A DNA stretch of 64,000 bases. Origin: Corynebacterium jeikeium. Lineage in GTDB: Bacteria > Actinomycetota > Actinomycetes > Mycobacteriales > Mycobacteriaceae. The DNA lies in contig NZ_JFCH01000011.1 of NCBI RefSeq assembly GCF_000738175.1, positions 124,001 through 188,000 on the forward strand, read 5' to 3'. Shown here piece by piece: positions 48,114-58,400 of the stretch. The notes under the pieces were generated by a model, which was given only the letters and a program-made list of their open reading frames with translations, had not been told where the DNA came from and made no database searches. The position numbers and the translations under genes were made by a program. Position 1 is the first letter of the stretch, and every line of letters begins with the position of its first letter.

Positions 48114-49307
48114 CTAAGCGGGTTGCTCCTCGCGGCGCAGCTCGCCCTTCGCCAGGCGGTTCACGGTCAGCGCAATCGCGCCGTCACCGGTGACGTTACA
48201 TGCGGTACCGAAGGAGTCGATGGCGATGTAAGCGGCAATCATCAGTGCCACCTGGCCATCGTCGAAGCCCAGCTGGGACTGCAGCAGACCCACGGCCGCC
48301 ATAATCGCACCACCCGGCACACCTGGAGCTGCGATCATCATCACGCCCAGCAAGAAGATGAAGCCCAGAGCCATGCCTGCGGTCATGTCCACGCCCGTCA
48401 TGTAGACAATGGAGAACGCAAACAGAGCGATCTTCTGCATGGAACCGGATAGGTGCACCGTTGCACACAGCGGCACCACGAAATCGGCGACAGACTGGGA
48501 TACCCCGTTCTTGCGAGTGCACTCCAGGGTCACCGGAATGGTTGCGGCAGAAGAGGAAGTACCCAGGGCGGTGAAGTAGGCGGGCAGCATGTTCTTCAGC
48601 GCCGTGAACGGGTTGCGCTGTGCAAAGAGCCCAGCCAGCAGGTATTGCAGCGTCAAGATGGCCCATGTCATCAGTACGGCGAGAATCAGTACCTTAGAGA
48701 ACTGCGTCAGCGTGAGCTTCAGGTTGCCGTTCATACTCATGGTCAGGAACACGCCGAAGATGTAGAACGGCAGCAGCGGGATGATGAAGCTCTGGATGAC
48801 CTTCATGGTCACCTCGCGCAGCTCCTCAGCACCCTTGTACAAAACCTCGGTGCGCATCGAGGCCATAGCGATACCTACGGTAAAAGCCAGCAGCAGTGCA
48901 GACATCACGCCCAGCGGTGGATCCATCTCTACGGAGAAGAACGGCGCCAGCGCGCCCTCTTCAATATCCTTGGCCTCGATCATCGACTCATTGCCCAGCA
49001 GCGAGGGGTAAAGCCCTTCCGCCACGCCGTAGGCGATCAGGCCGGAAATGATGGTGGAGACGTAGGCGATGCCGGCGGTCACAGCCAGCCACTTACCAGC
49101 TCCGCGACCCAAGCTGGCGATAGCCGGGGCGATCAGCGCGAAGATCAGAACCGGGACGAAGAATCCCAGGAAGTTAGCGAACAACCCATTGAAGGTCGCA
49201 AATACGCGGCCGGCCCATTCCGGGAAGAAGAGGCTGCAGACGATACCCAGAACAATCGCGACGATGATCTTGAATATCAGAGAGTTAAGGAATCGGGATC
49301 CATTCAT
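48114..49307 (-). CDS. Dicarboxylate/amino acid:cation symporter
   Basis: 397 residues with eight to ten hydrophobic segments of the DAACS family. The re-entrant serine-rich loop ALGTSSSAATIPVTLECTRKNG and the substrate/sodium site motif DSFGTACNVTGDGAIAL are clear. Resembles SstT (Na+/serine-threonine) more than glutamate carriers, but the substrate cannot be fixed from the sequence. Stands alone between infA and map, an accessory interruption of the ribosomal gene region. Confidence 0.88.
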   Translation of the reverse strand: MNGSRFLNSLIFKIIVAIVLGIVCSLFFPEWAGRVFATFNGLFANFLGFFVPVLIFALIAPAIASLGRGAGKWLAVTAGIAYVSTIISGLIAYGVAEGLYPSLLGNESMIEAKDIEEGALAPFFSVEMDPPLGVMSALLLAFTVGIAMASMRTEVLYKGAEELREVTMKVIQSFIIPLLPFYIFGVFLTMSMNGNLKLTLTQFSKVLILAVLMTWAILTLQYLLAGLFAQRNPFTALKNMLPAYFTALGTSSSAATIPVTLECTRKNGVSQSVADFVVPLCATVHLSGSMQKIALFAFSIVYMTGVDMTAGMALGFIFLLGVMMIAAPGVPGGAIMAAVGLLQSQLGFDDGQVALMIAAYIAIDSFGTACNVTGDGAIALTVNRLAKGELRREEQPA

Positions 49308-49501
49308 GCTGGCACTTTCCCTTTGCAGTTACTTATAGGTCCTCAAGAAACGATTATGTTTAGCCTACTCGCAATACTTGATTCCCCAATAATCGCCCGC
49401 CGCCCATTAACCCCACCCCTGCTGCCCCCTCACTACGGTGCTCCCCTACCACCGCCAATACTGCTGCACCCCCGACACCGCATTAGCCGGGGCAGGCGGC
49501 A

Positions 49502-49525
49502 GGGGGCGTCACCAAGAAAGAAAGA
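49502..49525 (+). repeat. Dispersed GGGGGCGTCA element just downstream of map
   Basis: GGGGGCGTCACCAAGAAAGA followed by AAGAG ends at the map stop codon. A textbook copy of core plus purine tail. Confidence 0.8.
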
Positions 49526-49526
49526 G

Positions 49527-50321
49527 CTACTTGCGCGGCGTGAGGATCCGCGGGCCATCGGCGGTCGCGGCGACGGTGTGCTCCCAGTGCGAGGAGAAAC
49601 TGCCGTCATCGGTCAGCACGGACCATTCGTCATCCAGCACGTAGGAGTCCGCCGTGCCCAGCGCCAGCATCGGTTCGATGGCCAGCACGGAGCCCTCCTG
49701 GATCTCCGGTCCGCGCCCACCGCGGCCTTCGTTGGCCAGATACGGGTCCTCGTGCATGGTGCGGCCAATTCCGTGGCCGCCGTAACCGTCGACGATCCAC
49801 AGCTCCACGTCGAACTTCCGTGCGGCGGCTTCGGTCGCCTTCTCCAACGCCCAGGACACGTCCGTCAGCCGATTGCCGGGCACCATCGCCTTCAGTCCCT
49901 CGTACAGGACCCATTCGGTCGCGCGGTTTAGACGGTCGTGTTCCTCGGCTATTTCGCCGATGCCGAAGGTCCAGGCGGAGTCCCCCACCCAACCGTTGAG
50001 CGTTGCGCCGCAGTCGATGGAGATCAGGTCGCCCTCCTTCAGCACCACGTCTGCGGATGGGATGCCGTGGACGATCATGTCGTTCGGGCTCGCGCAAATG
50101 GAACCCGGGAAGCCGCCGTACCCCTTGAAGGTCGGGGTGGCGCCGTGGTCGCGGATGACCTGCTCGGCCACGCGGTCCAGGTCGAGCGTGGTCTTGCCCG
50201 GCGCCGCAGCCTTCTTGACCTCCTGCAGCGCCAGTCCGACGATCTCCCCGGCGGCCTGCATCGCATCCAGCTGCTCTGCGGTCTTCGCCGCGATCTTCTT
50301 GTTCTTTCGCCTAAAGCCCAT
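49527..50321 (-). CDS. map: Methionine aminopeptidase, type I
   Basis: 264 residues. The five metal ligands are visible: SIDCGATLNGWVGDSAWTF (Asp and Asp), GYGGHGIGRTMHEDP (His), VLAIEPML (Glu) and the final Glu near FSSHWEHTV. It removes the initiator Met from nascent proteins. Third gene after secY and adk, with a 136-bp gap upstream containing another dispersed repeat. Confidence 0.96.
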   Translation of the reverse strand: MGFRRKNKKIAAKTAEQLDAMQAAGEIVGLALQEVKKAAAPGKTTLDLDRVAEQVIRDHGATPTFKGYGGFPGSICASPNDMIVHGIPSADVVLKEGDLISIDCGATLNGWVGDSAWTFGIGEIAEEHDRLNRATEWVLYEGLKAMVPGNRLTDVSWALEKATEAAARKFDVELWIVDGYGGHGIGRTMHEDPYLANEGRGGRGPEIQEGSVLAIEPMLALGTADSYVLDDEWSVLTDDGSFSSHWEHTVAATADGPRILTPRK

Positions 50322-50340
50322 GTGGTTTCGCTTCTGTTCT

Positions 50341-50376
50341 CTTTGCTTACTCGTTTTTCTTAGTGACGCCCCCTCG
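50341..50376 (-). repeat. Dispersed GGGGGCGTCA element between adk and map
   Basis: On the minus strand GAGGGGGCGTCACTAAGAAA continues AACGAGTAAGCAAAG. Core at 50364-50373. Lies upstream of the map start. Confidence 0.8.
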
Positions 50377-50456
50377 CGGGGCGAATAACCACAAATCCCG
50401 CCAGGTCGGACCGTGTGGGGCCGGCTGGCGGGATCAGCGATTCTTGCGCGCGGGGT

Positions 50457-51002
50457 TTACTTGTCCAGCGCGTTCAGCGTGGTGCAGGAGATGTCCTCAA
50501 CGGTGCCCTCTGCGTCGATGTTCAGCAGAACGTCCTTGTAGTGGTCGATCAGCGGGGCGGTCTCCTCACGGTAGACCTCTAGGCGGGTGCGGATGGTGTC
50601 CTCGTTGTCATCGTTGCGGCCGCGGGCCAGCATGCGATCAACAACAACGTCCTCGGAGACTACGTAGTTGATGACTGCGTCCAGGGAGTGGCCGTCCTCC
50701 TGCAGCATCTTCTCCAGCAGCTCTGCCTGCTCGATGGTGCGGGGGAAGCCGTCCAGCAGGAATCCGTCGGCGGCATCGTCCTGGTTCAGGCGGTCGCGAA
50801 CCATGTCGGCGGTGACGGAGGTCGGGACCAGCTTGCCAGCGTCCATGTACTCCTGCGCCTGCTTGCCCAGTTCGGTGCCCTGGGAGATGTTGGTGCGGAA
50901 CAGATCGCCGGTGGAGATGTGCGGGATCTTCAGTGCATCGGACAGCAGTGATGCTTGGGTGCCCTTGCCAGCGCCGGGAGGGCCGAGCAGAACTAGTCTC
51001 AT
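50457..51002 (-). CDS. adk: Adenylate kinase
   Basis: 181 residues, the short form without a lid insertion typical of actinobacteria. P-loop [12 protein letters not shown] at 7-18, [11 protein letters not shown] and [18 protein letters not shown] are present. Interconverts AMP, ADP and ATP. Start overlaps the secY stop by four bases. Confidence 0.97.
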   Translation of the reverse strand: MRLVLLGPPGAGKGTQASLLSDALKIPHISTGDLFRTNISQGTELGKQAQEYMDAGKLVPTSVTADMVRDRLNQDDAADGFLLDGFPRTIEQAELLEKMLQEDGHSLDAVINYVVSEDVVVDRMLARGRNDDNEDTIRTRLEVYREETAPLIDHYKDVLLNIDAEGTVEDISCTTLNALDK

Positions 51003-52333
51003 TTGAGGAATCCTTCGTAGTTAGACTGCATAACTTGCGATTCGAGTTGCTTGATCGTGGTCAGGGCAACGGATACCAGAATCAGGATGGCGGTACCACC
51101 GAACGGCATCTGACCCTGGCCTGCGGCCTGCGTCGTCTGCACACCCATGTTGATGAGGATGTTAGGCAGAACGGCGATGAGCGCCAGGTAGATGGAACCG
51201 ACGATCAGCAGACGGTTCATCACATATCCAAGATACTCCGCGGTCGGGCGGCCCGGACGGATGCCCGGAATGAAGCCACCGTACTTCTTCATGTTATCCG
51301 CCTGATCGTAGGGATCGTACTGGACGGAAACGTAGAAGAAGGAGAAGAAGATGATCAGTGCCACATACAGCAGGATGTACTGCCAGGCAGCTGGGTCCGT
51401 CAGCACGGTCATGACATTCTGGTTCCACCAGTTCTCCTGGCCCGCGCCCTCCGGGTTGCCAGACTGGATGATCTGAGTGATCAGGATCGGGACGGTCAGC
51501 AGCGAGGAGGCGAAGATCACTGGGATAACGCCGGCCTGGTTGACCTTCAGCGGCAGGTAGGTGGAGGTCTCGCCGTACTGACGGCGACCGATCATACGCT
51601 TTGCGTACTGGACCGGGATGCGGCGCTGGCCCTGCTCGATGAAGACCACGCCGACGACCAGGATCAGCACACCAACCAGCACCGCTGCGAAGACGAAGCC
51701 GCCGGAGCCGGAGAGGATGGAGGCGCCCTGCGCCGGCAGAGAGGTGGCAATACCCGCGAAGATCAACAGCGACATTCCGTTGCCGATACCGCGGTCAGTG
51801 ATCAGCTCACCCATCCACATCAGCAGCACCGCACCGGAGGTCATGACCAGCACCATAACTACCAGTCCGAACACACCCGTGCCGTCCTTCAGGACCTGCA
51901 CGCCCTGCCCCAGCAGCTGCCGGCGATCCGCCAGCGCCACGATGCCCGCGGACTGCAGCAGCGCCAAAGCCACGGTCAGGTAACGGGTGTACTCCGTCAT
52001 CTTCGCCTGGCCGGACTGGCCTTCCTTCTTCAGCTGCTCGAACTTGGGGATCACCACTGTCAACAGCTGCACGATAATCGAGGCCGTAATGTACGGCATG
52101 ATACCGACGGCGAACACTGAAAGCTGCAGCAGTGCGCCACCTGAGAACAGGTTGATCAGCGAGTACATGGCCGAGCTGTCGGTCAGGTCGGAGATCTGCG
52201 ACTGGATCGAGCCGTAATCCACGCCTGGGGTGGGGATCTGGGCGCCGATGCGATAGAGGATGATCATCGCAAGCGTGAACAAGATCTTCTTGCGAAGATC
52301 AGCGTTCTTGAACGCCGAGGTGAGGGCGGACAA
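50999..52333 (-). CDS. secY: Preprotein translocase channel subunit SecY
   Basis: 444 residues with ten membrane segments and the plug and cytoplasmic loop motifs of SecY ([48 protein letters not shown]-like loop, [12 protein letters not shown]). It forms the Sec export channel for the signal-peptide proteins in this window. First gene of the secY-adk-map group, after a terminator that ends the spc operon. Confidence 0.97.
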   Translation of the reverse strand: MSALTSAFKNADLRKKILFTLAMIILYRIGAQIPTPGVDYGSIQSQISDLTDSSAMYSLINLFSGGALLQLSVFAVGIMPYITASIIVQLLTVVIPKFEQLKKEGQSGQAKMTEYTRYLTVALALLQSAGIVALADRRQLLGQGVQVLKDGTGVFGLVVMVLVMTSGAVLLMWMGELITDRGIGNGMSLLIFAGIATSLPAQGASILSGSGGFVFAAVLVGVLILVVGVVFIEQGQRRIPVQYAKRMIGRRQYGETSTYLPLKVNQAGVIPVIFASSLLTVPILITQIIQSGNPEGAGQENWWNQNVMTVLTDPAAWQYILLYVALIIFFSFFYVSVQYDPYDQADNMKKYGGFIPGIRPGRPTAEYLGYVMNRLLIVGSIYLALIAVLPNILINMGVQTTQAAGQGQMPFGGTAILILVSVALTTIKQLESQVMQSNYEGFLK

Positions 52334-52561
52334 ACTTTGCCTCCTGTGTAGTTTCTTACCTTCGTGCGGGATCTACTGGCCAGCGCACCTGCACTTCAAG
52401 ATACGCCCGCATAGAGGCGACACCAATTGCAACCTGTACAGGTTAGCAGACAGGACAAATGCTTAGGTTACTGTACCACCCATAGCGCACTACAAATTAA
52501 GCGCCACCGCCCTACCACCGGCCCCGCTCTTTCTACCTGGAATCATCGCCCGCCGAAATGA

Positions 52562-52584
52562 GGGCGTCAATGGATAAAGAAAAG
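52562..52584 (+). repeat. Dispersed element variant beside the rplO terminator
   Basis: GAGGGCGTCAATGGATAAAG followed by AAAAG. Two G residues shorter; its A-rich tail becomes the U-tract of the terminator on the minus strand. Confidence 0.6.
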
Positions 52585-52625
52585 AATCGCCCCGCCAGCG
52601 CAACAATGCACTGGCGGGGCGATTC
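52584..52625 (-). terminator. Terminator of the spc-type operon after rplO
   Basis: GAATCGCCCCGCCAG pairs perfectly with CTGGCGGGGCGATTC; TTTTCTTTATCC follows on the minus strand. Confidence 0.92.
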
Positions 52626-52665
52626 TTTGTAGCTAAGCTCGGCTAGAGCCTGCTAGCCGTCTTGT

Positions 52666-53115
52666 TTACTTAGCCTCGGTAGCGGTGCCACCGGCAGCCT
52701 CGATCTTCTGCTTTGCAGAGCCCGAGAACTTGTTAGCGGTGACGTTCAGCTTCACGCTGATCTCGCCGTTACCCAGAACCTTCACCGGCTGGTTCTTACG
52801 AGCCAGACCAGCTGCAACGATGTCTGCAACGGTGACGTCGCCACCGTTGGAGAATGCCTTCTCCAGGTCAGACACGTTAACCACCTGGTAGGTGACCTTG
52901 GCGGGGTTCTTGAAGCCCTTCAGCTTAGGCAGGCGCATGTGCAGTGGCATCTGGCCACCCTCGAATGCTGCCGAAACCTGCTTACGAGCCTTGGTGCCCT
53001 TGGTACCACGACCTGCGGTCTTACCCTTAGACGCCTCACCACGACCCACGCGGGTCTTGGCCTTCTTGGCGCCCGGAGCGGGGCGGAGGTCGTGGAGCTT
53101 AATTGGATCGCTCAT
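52666..53115 (-). CDS. rplO: Ribosomal protein L15
   Basis: 149 residues with the basic Gly-rich N-terminus ([20 protein letters not shown]) and [18 protein letters not shown]. Last gene before the spc-operon terminator; two bases from rpmD. Confidence 0.97.
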   Translation of the reverse strand: MSDPIKLHDLRPAPGAKKAKTRVGRGEASKGKTAGRGTKGTKARKQVSAAFEGGQMPLHMRLPKLKGFKNPAKVTYQVVNVSDLEKAFSNGGDVTVADIVAAGLARKNQPVKVLGNGEISVKLNVTANKFSGSAKQKIEAAGGTATEAK

Positions 53116-53117
53116 GT

Positions 53118-53303
53118 TTACTCTCCTGCCACTTCTTCGACCTCGACCATGTGGCGCACAGTGTTGATCTGACCGCGGACGATCGGGTTGTCCTCACGGA
53201 CGACCGTCTGGCCAATGCGCTTCAGGCCGAGAGAGCGCATGGAATCGCGCTGCTTCGGCTTGGTTCCGACCAAGCCCTTAACCTGGGTGATCTTCAAAGC
53301 CAT
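53118..53303 (-). CDS. rpmD: Ribosomal protein L30
   Basis: 61 residues, normal size ([37 protein letters not shown]-type core). Between rpsE and rplO with gaps of two to three bases. Confidence 0.96.
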   Translation of the reverse strand: MALKITQVKGLVGTKPKQRDSMRSLGLKRIGQTVVREDNPIVRGQINTVRHMVEVEEVAGE

Positions 53304-53306
53304 TGC

Positions 53307-53951
53307 TTATGCCCCCTGTCCTGCTGCACGTGCGCGCAGCATAGCGGCCGGAGCAACCTCGTCCAGGGACTTGCCACGGCGTGCGGCAACCTCTTCCGGA
53401 CGGACCAGCTGCTTCAGGCCAGCCACGGTTGCGTGGACAATGTTGATGGCGTTGTCGGAGCCCAGGGACTTCGACAGGATGTCCTGCACGCCGGCGCACT
53501 CCAGCACCGGGCGGACAGCGCCACCAGCGATCACACCGGTACCGGGTGCTGCGGGCTTCATCATGACGATGCCTGCAGCGTCCTCACCCTGAACCGGGTG
53601 GGTGATGGTGCCGTTGATCATCGGTACGCGGAAGAAGTTCTTGCGAGCCTCTTCTGCGCCCTTCTGGATGGCGGCAGGGACTTCCTTGGCCTTGCCGTAG
53701 CCGACGCCGACCATGCCCTGGCCGTCGCCGACGATGACCAGCGCGGTGAAGCTGAAGCGGCGACCGCCCTTCACAACCTTCGAGACGCGGTTGATGGTAA
53801 CCACGCGCTCGATGAACTGGCTGCGCTCATCCTGCTGGTTGCGACGATCGTTACGTCCACCGCGGTCGTTGCGGCCGTTACGCTCGTTGCGCTCCTTCTT
53901 GTCGTTGTTCTCGGCGGAGCGTCCGCCGTTACGTTCACGTCCCGACATCAC
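53307..53951 (-). CDS. rpsE: Ribosomal protein S5
   Basis: 214 residues. The S5 core begins near residue 42 ([20 protein letters not shown]). The N-terminal 40 residues are an Arg/Asn/Asp-rich low-complexity extension ([18 protein letters not shown]), also seen in other corynebacteria. S5 contributes to decoding fidelity. Confidence 0.97.
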   Translation of the reverse strand: MMSGRERNGGRSAENNDKKERNERNGRNDRGGRNDRRNQQDERSQFIERVVTINRVSKVVKGGRRFSFTALVIVGDGQGMVGVGYGKAKEVPAAIQKGAEEARKNFFRVPMINGTITHPVQGEDAAGIVMMKPAAPGTGVIAGGAVRPVLECAGVQDILSKSLGSDNAINIVHATVAGLKQLVRPEEVAARRGKSLDEVAPAAMLRARAAGQGA

Positions 53952-53988
53952 GCGTTCCTTCCGTTGGTGTTGTTCGTGGAGTTGGTCA

Positions 53989-54393
53989 TTAGAACTTCAG
54001 ACCACCTTCGCGGGCAGCATCAGCCAGAGCGGCGACGCGGCCGTGGTACTTGTAGCCCGCACGGTCGAAGACGACAGCCTCGATGCCAGCGGCCTTGGCG
54101 CGCTCGGCGATCAGCTGGCCAACCTTCGCACCGCGAGCCTTCTTGTCGCCCTCCATAGCGCGCACATCGGCTTCCATCGTGGATGCTGCGACCAGGGTGT
54201 GGCCTGCAACATCGTCGATGACCTGTGCGTGCATGTGGCGAGAGGTGCGGTGAATTACCAGACGCGGGGTCTCCGGGGTGCCGGAGAGGGTCTTGCGGAT
54301 ACGGAAGTGACGACGTGCGCGTGCGGTGCGGCGGCGGGTGGAAATGTCCTTGCCCACCGGCAGACGCTTTTCGTTTTGTGCAGTGTTGCTCAT
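53989..54393 (-). CDS. rplR: Ribosomal protein L18
   Basis: 134 residues with the 5S rRNA-binding segment [20 protein letters not shown] and the C-terminal [24 protein letters not shown]. Overlaps the rplF stop by one base. Confidence 0.97.
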   Translation of the reverse strand: MSNTAQNEKRLPVGKDISTRRRTARARRHFRIRKTLSGTPETPRLVIHRTSRHMHAQVIDDVAGHTLVAASTMEADVRAMEGDKKARGAKVGQLIAERAKAAGIEAVVFDRAGYKYHGRVAALADAAREGGLKF

Positions 54394-54929
54394 TACTTAC
54401 CCGTCTTTCCGACCTTGCGACGGACCTGCTCGCCCTCGTAGCGAATGCCCTTGCCCTTGTAAGGATCGTCCTTACGCAGACGGCGGATGTTCGCGGCGAT
54501 CTGTCCGACCTGCTGCTTGTCGATACCTGCGATGGAGAACTTGGTGTTGCCATCCACGGCGAAGGTGATACCCTCCGGTGCCTCAATCAGCACAGGGTGG
54601 GAGTAGCCCAGTGCGAACTCCAGGTTCTTGCCCTTGAGCTGCACACGGTAGCCAACACCGAAGATTTCCATGTTGATGGTGTAGCCCTTGGTCACGCCCT
54701 CGATCATGTTGAAGACCAGGGAGCGGGACAGGCCGTGCAGGGAACGATTCTTGCGGTGATCATCCGGGCGGGAAACGACGAGCTCCTCGCCTTCCTGTGC
54801 CACGGTGATCGGGGCCGGAATGTCCTGGCTCAGGGTACCCTTCGGACCCTTGACCTCGACAGACTGGCCGTTGATGTTGATGGTGACGCCAGAGGGGACA
54901 GCCACCGGTGCCTTGCCAACACGAGACAT
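54393..54929 (-). CDS. rplF: Ribosomal protein L6
   Basis: 178 residues, two L6 repeats ([19 protein letters not shown] and [18 protein letters not shown]), ending [18 protein letters not shown]. Nineteen bases from rpsH; GGAGG precedes the start. Confidence 0.98.
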   Translation of the reverse strand: MSRVGKAPVAVPSGVTININGQSVEVKGPKGTLSQDIPAPITVAQEGEELVVSRPDDHRKNRSLHGLSRSLVFNMIEGVTKGYTINMEIFGVGYRVQLKGKNLEFALGYSHPVLIEAPEGITFAVDGNTKFSIAGIDKQQVGQIAANIRRLRKDDPYKGKGIRYEGEQVRRKVGKTGK

Positions 54930-54947
54930 GGTTTGGACCTCCTCTAG

Positions 54948-55346
54948 TTACCAGACGTAGGCGAGAACTTCTCCGCCTACACCCTTGTTCTGAGCCTCAC
55001 GGTCGGTCAGCAGGCCGTGGGACGTGGAAATGATGGCCACACCCAGGCCGCCGAGAACCTGCGGCAGCTCGTTGGACTTTGCGTACACACGAAGACCCGG
55101 CTTGGAAACACGACGCAGCCCGGAGATAGAACGCTCGCGGGACGGGCCGTACTTCAGCTCGATGTCCAGTGTCTTGCCAACCTTGGCGTCATTGACGGTG
55201 TAGTCAGCGATGTAACCCTCCTCCTTCAGAATCTCGGCGATGTTCGCCTTGATCTTGGAGGAAGGCATGGAGACGGACTCATGGAACGCGTTGGATGCGT
55301 TCCGCACGCGGGACAGCATGTCCGCGATGGGATCAGTCATGGTCAT
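54948..55346 (-). CDS. rpsH: Ribosomal protein S8
   Basis: 132 residues ([20 protein letters not shown] ... [20 protein letters not shown]). An alternative start two codons in (MTDPIADML) is equally plausible. First gene of this operon segment. In corynebacteria the spc cluster is split between rplE and rpsH, as it is here. Confidence 0.97.
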   Translation of the reverse strand: MTMTDPIADMLSRVRNASNAFHESVSMPSSKIKANIAEILKEEGYIADYTVNDAKVGKTLDIELKYGPSRERSISGLRRVSKPGLRVYAKSNELPQVLGGLGVAIISTSHGLLTDREAQNKGVGGEVLAYVW

Positions 55347-55610
55347 AAGTTTTGACCCATAGCCTTTCTCATTGCGGTTCCCGGCCCACCCAGGATGCGT
55401 GTACCGCGCGCTTGCTGGCTACTAGCGCGCCCCATGCTAAATAACGTGGGGTGCTCGCCGCCGTGTCCGCGCGGCCGCTTTATTGGGCGAGGGGCCTACA
55501 ACAAAGTGGATTGATGTTTACACTGCTCACGCTGCCATCCCAGTTTTGGGCATGGGGCAACGCAAGACCTGATAACTCTAGCAATCACCTGCGGGTTTCC
55601 CCAAATCGCT

Positions 55611-55635
55611 GTTTTTCTTGTTTTGTGACGCCCCT
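55611..55635 (-). repeat. Dispersed element in the rpsH upstream region
   Basis: On the minus strand CTAGGGGCGTCACAAAACAA continues GAAAAAC. One G shorter than the full core. Confidence 0.65.
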
Positions 55636-55783
55636 AGGGCCAGAAATCCAGCAGATCAGGAGTAGGCCAATCCCAGTCACGACCGTGACGGTGGCTACGT
55701 GCGGGGGTTTAGGCGGCGGCTTAAGCGGTGGCGTGCGGGGTTAGTGTGGCGCGTCAAGCAGTGACGGATAAGCGAACACTGTG

Positions 55784-55801
55784 TGTAGCATTTGTGCTAC
55801 A
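55784..55801. promoter_or_regulatory. Perfect 7-bp inverted repeat, possible operator
   Basis: TGTAGCA-TTTG-TGCTACA, about 230 bp before the small secreted-protein gene. It could be a repressor site or a short RNA hairpin; no U-tract follows. Confidence 0.45.
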
Positions 55802-56030
55802 TAAGCGGGAGAATAGGGGAAATTAAGCGTCCCTACCTGCGCGTTTCAGCCGTTACGTGAATTGCCTCACACTTTGGCTGCACCTATTGCGAGAGTGAGC
55901 CGCAATTCACTACACATGTTGTACGTACACGAAGTACAGACTTGCGGCACCTGATCGGAACTCGCAGAACCGATCACTACCCCGTCGCAACTTTGCAGTT
56001 TTTATACACCCCTCTCGGAAGGAGATTCCT

Positions 56031-56441
56031 TTGAAGTTCAAGAAGTCCCTCATCACCCTGGCCGCAGCATCCTCCGTCGCCCTGGCTGGCGTTCCGGCTG
56101 CAGTTGCAGACGACGCCGCTGAGGCACCGGTCGCCGCCGATGTCGCAACCCAGCCGGCTGCCGACGAGGCCGCACCGGCTGAGGACGCTACCGCTGGTGA
56201 TGACCAGGCTGAGGCAGACGACGAGGCCGAGGCTGGCGAGACCGCAGACGAGAACGCCGAGGACACCGAGAACGAGGGCTCCACCGAGGAGGGCACCCAG
56301 GGCTCCATCGACGACGAGAAGAAGGAGAAGCTGAAGGGCTCCATCGACAAGCTGGTCGGCTGGGACGACTCCACCTCTACCCTGGACAAGGTCAAGGACG
56401 TAATCGGCTTCATCGGCAAGATCGTTAAGATCTTCCTGTAA
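56031..56441 (+). CDS. Small secreted acidic protein (paralogue of the one at 58401)
   Basis: 136 residues from a TTG at 56031, with GGAAGGAG seven bases upstream. A Sec signal peptide (KFKKSLITLAAASSVALAG, cleavage likely after AVA before DDAAEAP) is followed by about 65 Ala/Glu/Asp-rich residues. The C-terminal block is helical (SIDKLVGWDDSTSTLDKVKD, then VIGFIGKIVKIFL, amphipathic or membrane-seeking). The protein at 58401 shares the opening MK-x-KKSL, the AVA-acidic cleavage site and a GWD-containing C-terminal segment. The amphipathic tail recalls small corynebacterial outer-membrane or envelope peptides, but this is speculation. Confidence 0.8.
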   Translation: MKFKKSLITLAAASSVALAGVPAAVADDAAEAPVAADVATQPAADEAAPAEDATAGDDQAEADDEAEAGETADENAEDTENEGSTEEGTQGSIDDEKKEKLKGSIDKLVGWDDSTSTLDKVKDVIGFIGKIVKIFL

Positions 56442-56467
56442 ACCGGCAGCGGATACCAAAAACAAAG

Positions 56468-56518
56468 AACCCCCGCTTCCCTATTATTCGAGGAGAACCT
56501 CGATGGGAAGCGGGGGTT
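56468..56518. terminator. Bidirectional terminator between the secreted-protein gene and rplE
   Basis: AACCCCCGCTTCCC pairs perfectly with GGGAAGCGGGGGTT, followed by TTGTC on the plus strand and TTCTTTG on the minus strand. Confidence 0.92.
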
Positions 56519-56531
56519 TTGTCACGCTGAT

Positions 56532-57101
56532 TTACTCAGCGGAGCCCTTCTGCTTGAAGGGGAAGCCCAGCTCGCGCAGCAGTGCGCGGCCTTCGTCGTC
56601 GTTGGTTGCAGTGGTAACGACGGTGATGTTCATGCCGCGAGGACGGTCGATCTTGTCGACGTCGATCTCGTAGAACATGGACTGCTCGGACAGGCCGAAG
56701 GTGTAGTTGCCGTGGCCGTCGAACTGCTTGTCGTTCAGACCGCGGAAGTCACGAATACGCGGCAGAGCGACGGTCAGCAGGCGGTCCAGGAACTCCCACA
56801 TGCGGTCGCCACGCAGGGTAACGCGGGCGCCGATGGGCATGCCTTCACGCAGCTTGAAGTTAGCGATTGCCTTCTTCGCGGTACGAATCTGCGGCTTCTG
56901 ACCGGTGATCTTGGTCAGGTCTTCGATTGCACCGTTGATCAGCTTGGAATCGCGAGCAGCGTCGCCGACACCCATGTTGACGACAACCTTGGTGACGCCC
57001 GGGATCTGCATGACGTTCTCGTAGCTGAACTCGCCGTTCAGCTTCTCGCGGATTTCCTCACGGTAGCGAGTCTTCAAACGTGGGGTGTAGTTTTCGCTCA
57101 T
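56532..57101 (-). CDS. rplE: Ribosomal protein L5
   Basis: 189 residues ([44 protein letters not shown]). Binds 5S rRNA. Ends the rplN-rplX-rplE operon before the shared terminator. Confidence 0.98.
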   Translation of the reverse strand: MSENYTPRLKTRYREEIREKLNGEFSYENVMQIPGVTKVVVNMGVGDAARDSKLINGAIEDLTKITGQKPQIRTAKKAIANFKLREGMPIGARVTLRGDRMWEFLDRLLTVALPRIRDFRGLNDKQFDGHGNYTFGLSEQSMFYEIDVDKIDRPRGMNITVVTTATNDDEGRALLRELGFPFKQKGSAE

Positions 57102-57103
57102 CG

Positions 57104-57418
57104 TTAGATGTCCTTCCCGTTGCGCTTGGACACGCGGATCTTCTTACCGTCTTCGTCGAAGCGGTAGCCGATACGGGTCGGGTTGCCGTCGGAGTCAACG
57201 ACCATCACGTTGGAAACGTGGATCGGAGCTTCCTGGGTAACGATGCCGCCGGACTCAGCGCCGCGCTCTGGAGCGGAGTTTGCAACGTGCTTCTTGATTC
57301 GGTTGACGCCCTCGACCAGGACCTTGTCGCGCTGCGGGTAGGCCTCGATGACCTTGCCCTTTGCACCCTTGTCCGGGCCGGAGATTACCAGTACGGTGTC
57401 GCCCTTACGGATCTTCAT
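57104..57418 (-). CDS. rplX: Ribosomal protein L24
   Basis: 104 residues with the KOW segment [20 protein letters not shown]. Two bases from rplE and directly after rplN. Confidence 0.98.
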   Translation of the reverse strand: MKIRKGDTVLVISGPDKGAKGKVIEAYPQRDKVLVEGVNRIKKHVANSAPERGAESGGIVTQEAPIHVSNVMVVDSDGNPTRIGYRFDEDGKKIRVSKRNGKDI

Positions 57419-57790
57419 TTAGAGCACCTCCGGAGCCAGGGAAACGATCTTCATGAACTTCTTGTCGCGAAGCTCACGTGCGACCGGGCCGAAGATACGG
57501 GTGCCGCGGGGATCGTTGTCGTTTGCCTTGATGATGACAGCCGCGTTCTCGTCGAAAGAGATGTAGGAGCCGTCCGGACGACGGGTCTCCTTCTTTGCGC
57601 GGACGATGACAGCCTTGACGATGTCGCCGGCCTTAACGGTGCCGCCGGGTGCAGCTTCCTTGACGGTAGCTACGACGACATCACCGATACCAGCGGAGCG
57701 TCGAACGGAACCACCGAGCGGACGGATGACCAGGATTTCCCGGGCACCGGTGTTGTCGGCAACTCGCAGACGCGATTCTTGCTGAATCAC
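57419..57790 (-). CDS. rplN: Ribosomal protein L14
   Basis: 123 residues ([40 protein letters not shown]). First gene of the rplN-rplX-rplE operon; its stop abuts the rplX start. Confidence 0.98.
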   Translation of the reverse strand: MIQQESRLRVADNTGAREILVIRPLGGSVRRSAGIGDVVVATVKEAAPGGTVKAGDIVKAVIVRAKKETRRPDGSYISFDENAAVIIKANDNDPRGTRIFGPVARELRDKKFMKIVSLAPEVL

Positions 57791-58400
57791 TTGAGTCTCC
57801 TAATTTGACCTAGATTTTTGCTTGCCGTGCGTGGGATTTCCGACCCTCGCGCACGCGGTCTGTGCCAGCGCGTTCAGTTCATCGTGAACTCGGTTCGCCT
57901 TCTGGCAACCGCTATATTCTTCCACACCCCTGCTCGGCCGACCAAATCGCCGTATCAGAGTTTTTCGGGGCGGTGGCAGATTTCGCGCAGCGGGGGTGTG
58001 TTGCCCCACCCCCGTGCGATTCTCTTTCTTTCTTGTTGACGCCCCCTCACGCTCCGTTGCCTCGCCATTCCAGCAGGTCTGCTAATACTGAACCGGCCTG
58101 GTGCTTTGCGCTACAAAATCACTGGTCAGATCACAACTGTGGCATGCGGTTATATCCAGAATCTTCAGCACCATAAGGGGATTAAGGCGCCCGCACTGAA
58201 GGTTTGAGGCAGGGCGTACCGTCAGCCCGGCAGGAGGTTTTCAGACTGCACCCAGATGCAATCAAGGATCATTTATAAGCTCTTTCAGCACGCAGGTAGC
58301 AAATTTGCACTGTGCTTAAAGTGCACGGCCATGTTAAATTGATTCCCGTACCACGGCCAGTTCAGGCCGACACACCATCTTTCACGTGAGGATTAAACAC
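57791..58400. other. Gap between rplN and the second secreted-protein gene
   Basis: Carries the rplN promoter and leader, a dispersed element at 58021-58050 and, before the secreted-protein gene, the palindrome GCAAATTTGC (58299-58308) and AT-rich sequence suited to a promoter. No gene recognised. Confidence 0.5.
58021..58050 (-). repeat. Dispersed GGGGGCGTCA element upstream of rplN
   Basis: On the minus strand GAGGGGGCGTCAACAAGAAA continues GAAAGAGA. Core at 58037-58046; a textbook copy. Confidence 0.8.

Larger units (their letters stand above)
52334..52665. other. Intergenic region between rplO and secY
   Basis: No gene seen. It holds the secY promoter side, a dispersed element at 52562 and the rplO terminator. 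Confidence 0.5.
55347..56030. other. Long gap between rpsH and the secreted-protein gene
   Basis: Holds the rpsH promoter and leader, a dispersed element at 55611, a perfect short hairpin at 55784 and the promoter of the secreted-protein gene. Short frames here look like noise. AT content rises after 55780. Confidence 0.5.

Noticed and set aside
55451-55744. Short open frame in the rpsH upstream gap
   Set aside because: No ribosome-binding site, no homologous feel, and it spans a dispersed repeat and promoter sequence.
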